Assembly (NCBI GenBank): GCA_900547755.1 | Contig: URIC01000004.1 | Coordinates: 4,080 to 68,079 of the forward strand | Length of the DNA: 64,000 bases | From: an uncultured Bacteroidales bacterium | GTDB lineage: Bacteria; Bacteroidota; Bacteroidia; Bacteroidales; Muribaculaceae | Direction: 5' to 3' | Shown: positions 59,471 through 64,000 of the stretch, in pieces | Numbering within the stretch: position 1 is the stretch's first letter | Layout of the letters: each line of letters opens with the position of its first letter | Program-made: the position numbers and the translations under genes | The notes under the pieces: model-generated | Databases searched by the model: none | What the model was told of the DNA's origin: nothing | What the model saw: the letters and a program-made list of their open reading frames with translations, nothing else

Positions 59471-61567
59471 TTACTTCCGCGCGGAGTGCCCGGCAACTAT
59501 GCGGAGTATGTCCGCGCCATAGGCGGCCACTGTCATTTTGCCTATGCCGTGTACTGCGAGCAGTGCCGCCTCGGTGCGCGGCGCACTGTTGGCGATTTGT
59601 ATGAGTGCCTTGGTGGACGTTATCTGGAACGCCTTGAGATTTTTCTCCTTTGCCATGTTGCGGCGCCACAGCACCAGCGCTTTGAACAACTCCGTATTCC
59701 GGACCTCTTCGGGCATTTTTTCTTTTTTGCCGGTCGCGCCGGCCGGGTGTGTCATCCCGGCAATCAAGTTGCCTATGCGCAGTATGACCCGGCGCTTGAT
59801 TTTCAGAAATGCCTCGTTGCTGAATGGTTCGTCCTGCATGGTCCGCAGTATGTTCAGCTTTATGGCCAGGGACTCTGTCAATGTGGCGCGGTTGTTGCGC
59901 AGGCGTTTCTTTGCCTCGGCATTGTCGATGTCCATGGGCAGACTGACGATGCAGTCAGTCATCTCCTGAATCTTGTCCGGGAAGTATCCGGCGGCGGCTT
60001 TCAGACGCTGTGTGAGCAGCGGCAGTGAGTCCGGCGTGGCGAGCAGACGGGTGTATTGGTTGCGGAATCCGGCGCCGGGAGCGGCCACTTCCTCCTTGAA
60101 TCTCTCAAGGCGTCTGCCGTAGTCCCGCACCACCGAGGGAGTGGAACTCTGATAGGCATCCGCCACATTGCGGTGGAAATCTTCCAGGGAGCGGACTTCG
60201 GGACTGAAGTCGAACAGGGAGTCCAGCAGACACTTGGAGTAGGAGCGCTCCATCTCGTTGACCTGTGCCGGGGCCGGGCGTGCCGCAGCCTGCGCGGACA
60301 TGAAACCGTCTACTTTGAGGTCCGATATAATGGCCCTGGACGGTATAGGGGCGCTGAGGACCATTCCCTCCAAGGTTCGCATACGCGAGAGCGCCACGTA
60401 GGCCTGGCCGTGGGCGAAACAGCTGGAGGCGTCGATTATGGCGTGGTCGAAGGTGAGGCCCTGACTCTTGTGTATGGTTATGGCCCATGCCGGGCGGAGC
60501 GGTATCTGACTGAATACGCCGTCCACATGTTCCACTAGCTCTCCCGTCTGCGCGTCTACGGAAAAAGTCATATTCTCCCAGCTGAGGGGGCCGGTGGTGA
60601 TTTCCGCAGAGCCGTCGGAGGGGCGCACTGTCACCTCTCCGTCAGTCAGGGCGCTGACGGTGCCGAGCATTCCGTTGAAGAATCGTTTGTCCGGCTCCGG
60701 GTCGTTCTTTATGAACATGACCTGTGCCCCGGGTCTGAGACACAGCTTTTCCTCGGCGGGGAAGACTCCGGCGGGGAAATTGCCGCTCACCCTGCAGGTA
60801 TATGTATATTCCTTGCCCGGGAGTGCTTTCAGCCGCTCGGCATTGATGCTGTTGGCCGTGGCGTTGTGGGATGTGAGATGCACCCAATGCTCTCCATGGG
60901 GAGGCCGGAAACCGGGCACATAGCGCCGGTTAAGCTCTCTCACCGTCTCTGCCGAGGGGCAGCCGTCGCGTATGTCGGCCAGCAGGGAAAGGAAATGCTC
61001 GTCCTCCTGGCGATAGACTTGCTTCAGCTCCACTGTGACCAGGCGGGTCTGCGCCAGCGCATGGCTGGAGAAGAAGTAGGGTGTCTCGTACTCCTGCTCC
61101 AGGTAGGGGCGCTCCTCTTCTGTCACCACGGGAGGGAGCTGGTGCAGGTCGCCTATAAGGAGCAGCTGTACGCCGCCGAAGGGGAGATGCCGGTCGCGCA
61201 GACTGCGGAGCTTGTGGTCCACGGCATCCAGCAGGTCGGCCCGCACCATGCTTATCTCGTCTATCACCAGCACATCCATGACGCGAATCATTTTCAGCTT
61301 GTTCTTATTGAACCGAATCTGCTTGCGCCGGCGCCCGGGTACGAAAGGCCCGAAGTCTAACTGGAAAAGAGAGTGGAGGGTCACGCCTCCGGCGTTGATG
61401 GCCGCTATCCCGGTGGGCGCGGCCACCACTATCTGCTTGTCGCTGCGGCCTATGAGTGCGCGCAGGAAAGTGGTCTTGCCGGTGCCGGCACGACCTGTCA
61501 GGAAGACGTTGGCGGAGGTATGCTCTATCAGCGAATAGGCTAAGTCGAAGTCTTCGTTACTCTCCAT
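59471..61567 (-). CDS. PIF1-family helicase with C-terminal HRDC-like region
   Basis: Predicted 698 aa. Walker A is GRAGTGKTTF (residues 25-34), followed by VVAAPTGIAAINAGGVTLHS, Walker B VLVIDEISMV and GDLHQLPPVV. Motif VI-like YVALSRMRTLEG and the IHKSQGLTFDHAI block come later. The C-terminus (about 600-690) is helical with a helix-hairpin-helix (LIQIANSAPRTEAALLAVHGI), HRDC-like. PIF1 is a 5'-3' DNA helicase that resolves G-quadruplexes and R-loops; Bacteroides has well-studied examples. The start overlaps the symporter gene end by 11 bp. Confidence 0.92.
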   Translation of the reverse strand: MESNEDFDLAYSLIEHTSANVFLTGRAGTGKTTFLRALIGRSDKQIVVAAPTGIAAINAGGVTLHSLFQLDFGPFVPGRRRKQIRFNKNKLKMIRVMDVLVIDEISMVRADLLDAVDHKLRSLRDRHLPFGGVQLLLIGDLHQLPPVVTEEERPYLEQEYETPYFFSSHALAQTRLVTVELKQVYRQEDEHFLSLLADIRDGCPSAETVRELNRRYVPGFRPPHGEHWVHLTSHNATANSINAERLKALPGKEYTYTCRVSGNFPAGVFPAEEKLCLRPGAQVMFIKNDPEPDKRFFNGMLGTVSALTDGEVTVRPSDGSAEITTGPLSWENMTFSVDAQTGELVEHVDGVFSQIPLRPAWAITIHKSQGLTFDHAIIDASSCFAHGQAYVALSRMRTLEGMVLSAPIPSRAIISDLKVDGFMSAQAAARPAPAQVNEMERSYSKCLLDSLFDFSPEVRSLEDFHRNVADAYQSSTPSVVRDYGRRLERFKEEVAAPGAGFRNQYTRLLATPDSLPLLTQRLKAAAGYFPDKIQEMTDCIVSLPMDIDNAEAKKRLRNNRATLTESLAIKLNILRTMQDEPFSNEAFLKIKRRVILRIGNLIAGMTHPAGATGKKEKMPEEVRNTELFKALVLWRRNMAKEKNLKAFQITSTKALIQIANSAPRTEAALLAVHGIGKMTVAAYGADILRIVAGHSARK

Positions 61568-62798
61568 CGGCCTGCGGGATATCCGTGCGGGTGTTGCGGA
61601 ATATACGGTTCACAATCACGGCGATGGCTCCGTCGCCGGTGACGTTGCAGGCGGTTCCGAAGCTGTCCATGGCTATGTACAGCGCTATCATCAGGGCATT
61701 GTCCGCTTCGGAGAATCCGAGCATGGAGCTGAGCAGACCCAGTGAGGCCATTATAGAGCCGCCGGGCACACCCGGTGCCGCGATAATGGTTATTCCCAGC
61801 ATGCAGATGAAGCCCATGAACATAGGGAAGTCGTAGGGAATGTGGTTCAGCAGCATCAGTGCCAGGGCGCAGGCCACTATCTTAAGTGTGCTGCCGGACA
61901 TGTGGATGGTGGCGCACAGGGGCACTACAAACCCCGCTATGCCCTTGTTCACACCCATGCTGACAGTCTGGCGCAGTGTCACCGGGATGGTGGCCGCGCT
62001 GCTCTGCGTGCCTAAGGCGGTGAAGTAGGCCGGCATCATCTTGCCGAGCATCTTCAGCGGATTGCGCTGGCCCGGCTGGCGGGACACGAGCGCCGCCACG
62101 CAGAACTGGAACAGCAGATAAAAGATGTGTATGCCGAATATCACCGCTATGATTTTGGCAAAAGTGCCCATCACTAACCCTACCTGGCCTACAATGGTCA
62201 TGTTCAGGAAAATGCCGAAGATGTAAATAGGCAGCAGCGGCACGATTACCTTCTTGATTACCAGGGAGATAATCTCGCGGAACTGGTCAAGGCCGTGGCG
62301 CATGGCACCGGGAGGAAGCATGGCGGTGCCCAGACCCAGCACAAAGGCAAGCACCAGTGCCGTCATCACGCTCATAAGAGGGGGCATCTCTATGTTGAAA
62401 TATGGAATCGAGGACTGCGGCTGTCCGCCCCCGGCATCCAGGTATCGGGTCGGCTCCACCATCGAAGGGAACAGGGTGTCGCTCACGCAGAAAGAGGTGA
62501 GTCCGGCCAGGATAGTGAATCCGTAAGCCAGCAGTGCCGTGGTTATCAGCATTTTGCCGGCACTCTTGCCTATCTCGGCGATAGCCGGGGCCACGAAACC
62601 GAGTATAATCAGAGGGATGGAGAAACCTAAGAACTCGCTGAAGATGGAGTTGAAGGTAGCGAACAGACGGGCGCACCATTCGGGGAACACATATCCGGCG
62701 CCGACGCCGAGAGCTATGGCCAGAATGATTTTGCCCAGAAGTCCTATACGCACGCGGCCTCGCTTCTTGCCGTCGTGCTGCAGGGAATTGTCAGTCAT
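61557..62798 (-). CDS. Dicarboxylate/amino acid:cation symporter (DAACS)
   Basis: Predicted 413 aa with about eight membrane helices and two re-entrant loops. HP1 has TQSSAATIPVTLRQ, helix 7 has the NMTIV/CATIHMSGS region, HP2 is AAPGVPGGSIMASLGLL, and ACNVTGDGAIAVIVNRI is at the end of helix 8. These match GltP/DctA transporters, which import dicarboxylates or acidic amino acids with H+ or Na+. The substrate cannot be told. It is joined to the PIF1 gene by an 11-bp overlap. Confidence 0.93.
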   Translation of the reverse strand: MTDNSLQHDGKKRGRVRIGLLGKIILAIALGVGAGYVFPEWCARLFATFNSIFSEFLGFSIPLIILGFVAPAIAEIGKSAGKMLITTALLAYGFTILAGLTSFCVSDTLFPSMVEPTRYLDAGGGQPQSSIPYFNIEMPPLMSVMTALVLAFVLGLGTAMLPPGAMRHGLDQFREIISLVIKKVIVPLLPIYIFGIFLNMTIVGQVGLVMGTFAKIIAVIFGIHIFYLLFQFCVAALVSRQPGQRNPLKMLGKMMPAYFTALGTQSSAATIPVTLRQTVSMGVNKGIAGFVVPLCATIHMSGSTLKIVACALALMLLNHIPYDFPMFMGFICMLGITIIAAPGVPGGSIMASLGLLSSMLGFSEADNALMIALYIAMDSFGTACNVTGDGAIAVIVNRIFRNTRTDIPQADGE

Positions 62799-62867
62799 GT
62801 TATGAGAGGCTGTTTAAGAGGTTGTTTAGGAATAAACGTAAAATATGGGTGAAAATTGCAAGCCGGA

Positions 62868-63629
62868 TTATTCAATGACATGAGAGACCTCCCCGATAGA
62901 AGAAAATGCCTCTTCCGCAGCCTCCTCCGGTTCGGAAGGCTCCGATGCGGGTGCTGAAGAAGCCGAAGGGTATCGGCCGGTTGTCTCAGGTGCATGTCTC
63001 TTCGCATATTTGGCCGCCACATCTTCAGGCACACCGCGCGAGGCGCTCTTTGTAAGCCCTGTTGCCAGTCCCTTTAGAAAATCCTCGTAGACAGACTCTT
63101 CCTGATTGCAGGCACGGTAGAACTCGGCTACCTCCCGGTCCACCTTGCCCAGGCTCAGCTGCGAGTCAATTATCTTATTCGAATAGTCCAGGCCCAGGGT
63201 GAATCCCAACAGAGACATGTCGGTGAGGGGAAGCTGCTTCTTCAGCTGATACTTCTTGGCCAACGGCAGACGTTGCATACCGGTCTCGAAACAAAGCAGA
63301 TAAGTGCCTAAGGCCTCATCGCCGAGGCGCTCGGCCACCAGGAGTTCTATGTCATCGAAATCCGTGAACGAGACTCCCGGGACATTTCCTCCCACACACT
63401 CTATGACGAAAGATGCCAGAGAGTCCACAGACACATTATGCTCCAACAGGTATCTGGCCTTGTCAGAGTCGGAACGCTTGCCGAAATCGGCCGGCAGCGA
63501 AGCCGTGTCAGCTTCCTCTTTGTCCGATGCGGAAGACCGGCACCCCCACGTAAAAGATAAAAAGCAAAGTAAAACCACTACACCCAAAGCACCGCTCCGT
63601 TTGTAGAAAAAATCAGCAAAAAAACGCAT
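62868..63629 (-). CDS. Hypothetical lipoprotein
   Basis: Predicted 253 aa. The signal peptide ends FTWGC (Cys30). A helical body (about 45-200) follows with several Leu-rich helices, then an extended tail rich in Ser, Pro, Glu and Ala (about 215-245) that looks unstructured. No family recognised. A TAAATTTG box on the minus strand at 63710-63703 may drive it. It is 69 bp upstream of the symporter gene in transcription order, so an operon is possible. Confidence 0.75.
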   Translation of the reverse strand: MRFFADFFYKRSGALGVVVLLCFLSFTWGCRSSASDKEEADTASLPADFGKRSDSDKARYLLEHNVSVDSLASFVIECVGGNVPGVSFTDFDDIELLVAERLGDEALGTYLLCFETGMQRLPLAKKYQLKKQLPLTDMSLLGFTLGLDYSNKIIDSQLSLGKVDREVAEFYRACNQEESVYEDFLKGLATGLTKSASRGVPEDVAAKYAKRHAPETTGRYPSASSAPASEPSEPEEAAEEAFSSIGEVSHVIE

Positions 63630-63702
63630 AACTAATTAAAAATCAGCAGTGGTAAAAACGCAGCCAAAGACAAAGCCCCTGTCCATTCCACCGTAAACAC
63701 TG

Positions 63703-63710
63703 CAAATTTA
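63703..63710 (-). promoter_or_regulatory. -7 box of the lipoprotein gene
   Basis: TAAATTTG on the minus strand, 73 bp before the ATG at 63629; no good -33 element. Confidence 0.45.
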
Positions 63711-63731
63711 GCAAAAAAACGCCAAAGAGAC

Positions 63732-63762
63732 TTGGTTAATCCGAAAAAAAGCACTAACTTCG
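63732..63762 (+). promoter_or_regulatory. Promoter of tRNA-Ser
   Basis: TTGG (63732-63735), 19 bp, TAACTTCG (63755-63762); the mature tRNA starts about 35 nt downstream. Confidence 0.6.
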
Positions 63763-63795
63763 CGCTGTAAAAACAAGACAAATCCCAACAGCGAA

Positions 63796-63883
63796 GGAGC
63801 GGTGCTCGAGTGGCTGAAGAGGCACGCCTGGAAAGCGTGTATACGTCAAAAGCGTATCCCGAGTTCGAATCTCGGTCGCTCCG
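63796..63883 (+). tRNA. tRNA-Ser(GGA)
   Basis: An 88-nt class II tRNA. Acceptor GGAGCGG pairs with TCGCTCC plus discriminator G. The anticodon stem CACGC/GCGTG encloses CTGGAAA, with anticodon GGA, reading UCC and UCU. A long variable arm (ATACG/CGTAT) and the T-loop GTTCGAATC are clear. No CCA is encoded. The terminator follows 4 bp later. Confidence 0.95.
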
Positions 63884-63886
63884 CAA

Positions 63887-63922
63887 AAAAATCCCGCAAG
63901 CAGAATTGCCTGCGGGATTTTT
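63887..63922 (+). terminator. Terminator of tRNA-Ser
   Basis: AAAAATCCCGCA (63887-63898) and TGCGGGATTTTT (63911-63922): a perfect 12-bp stem ending in a T-run. Confidence 0.9.
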
Positions 63923-63933
63923 GCTATATATAA

Positions 63934-64000
63934 ATGATAAAACCGACATTATATATAATCGCAGGATGTAATGGGGCCGGAAAGACTACGGCTTCCTATT
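63934..64000 (+). CDS. Zeta-toxin-like P-loop ATPase, 5' end only
   Basis: Only 22 codons are in the window. They read MIKPTLYIIAGCNGAGKTTA, an N-terminal P-loop (GCNGAGKTT) as in the zeta_toxin/predicted kinase proteins of Bacteroidetes. It begins 11 bp after the tRNA terminator. Family and function need the rest of the gene; other small P-loop kinases start similarly. Confidence 0.6.
   Translation, partial: MIKPTLYIIAGCNGAGKTTASY

Overview
The window looks like a chromosomal segment of a gut-type Bacteroidales bacterium, most likely Muribaculaceae or a close relative. Evidence: Bacteroidetes promoters (TTTG, 19-20 bp, TAnnTTTG) precede many genes, Shine-Dalgarno sequences are largely absent, at least seven secreted proteins end in a type IX secretion (T9SS) sorting tail, and the families present (PorE-like OmpA lipoprotein, GSCFA, PNGase F, DUF2723, DUF6056, Omp28-like, PIF1 helicase) are typical of the group. 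Most of the window is GC-rich. AT-richer islands at about 0.9-3.0, 16.2-19.0, 39.1-40.3 and 58.6-59.4 kb hold accessory genes. No rRNA, insertion sequence, integrase or CRISPR array is visible.

Layout. 1-3.4 kb: end of a C69 dipeptidase, a membrane-anchored DnaJ-type zinc-finger protein without a J domain, an Abi_2/HEPN abortive-infection protein and a small conserved protein. 3.5-10.3 kb: a large T9SS cargo protein and a DUF2723 glycosyltransferase-like membrane protein. 10.3-16.2 kb: a complete RND efflux operon (OMF, adaptor and pump, minus strand). 16.4-19.0 kb: a KilA-N protein whose coding sequence contains a 32-bp perfect palindrome, and an S41 peptidase. 19.1-26.3 kb: asnS with an rluB-type pseudouridine synthase carrying a long repetitive tail, then the overlapping operon mtaB, lpxL-type acyltransferase, family 2 glycosyltransferase and surE. 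26.6-32.5 kb: a membrane-tethered TPR/AraC regulator followed by two T9SS cargo proteins. 32.8-39.1 kb: long-chain acyl-CoA ligase, recF, DUF721, thioesterase, SIS isomerase, TPR protein, ribH and msrA. 39.4-46.2 kb: a lipoprotein, a DUF6056 membrane protein, a PNGase F-like amidase with a T9SS tail, a PorE-like lipoprotein and a GSCFA protein. 46.5-55.0 kb: a membrane-tethered TPR/LuxR regulator divergent from an Omp28-like cargo gene, then two more cargo genes. 55.1-64 kb: an orphan promoter with a possible small RNA, nudC, metK behind a probable SAM-II riboswitch, a palindromic repeat cluster, HdeD, a lipoprotein, a PIF1 helicase with a dicarboxylate symporter, another lipoprotein, tRNA-Ser(GGA) and the start of a zeta-toxin-like ATPase.

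The main theme is protein export and surface biology: seven putative T9SS clients, a PorE-like T9SS anchor, a PNGase F that could release N-glycans from host glycoproteins, and two signal-transducing TPR regulators beside cargo genes. The most unusual non-coding signals are the KilA-N palindrome, a short palindromic repeat family with an AGGA/TCCT loop and covarying stems, a 30-bp perfect hairpin between convergent genes, and the orphan promoter near 55.2 kb.
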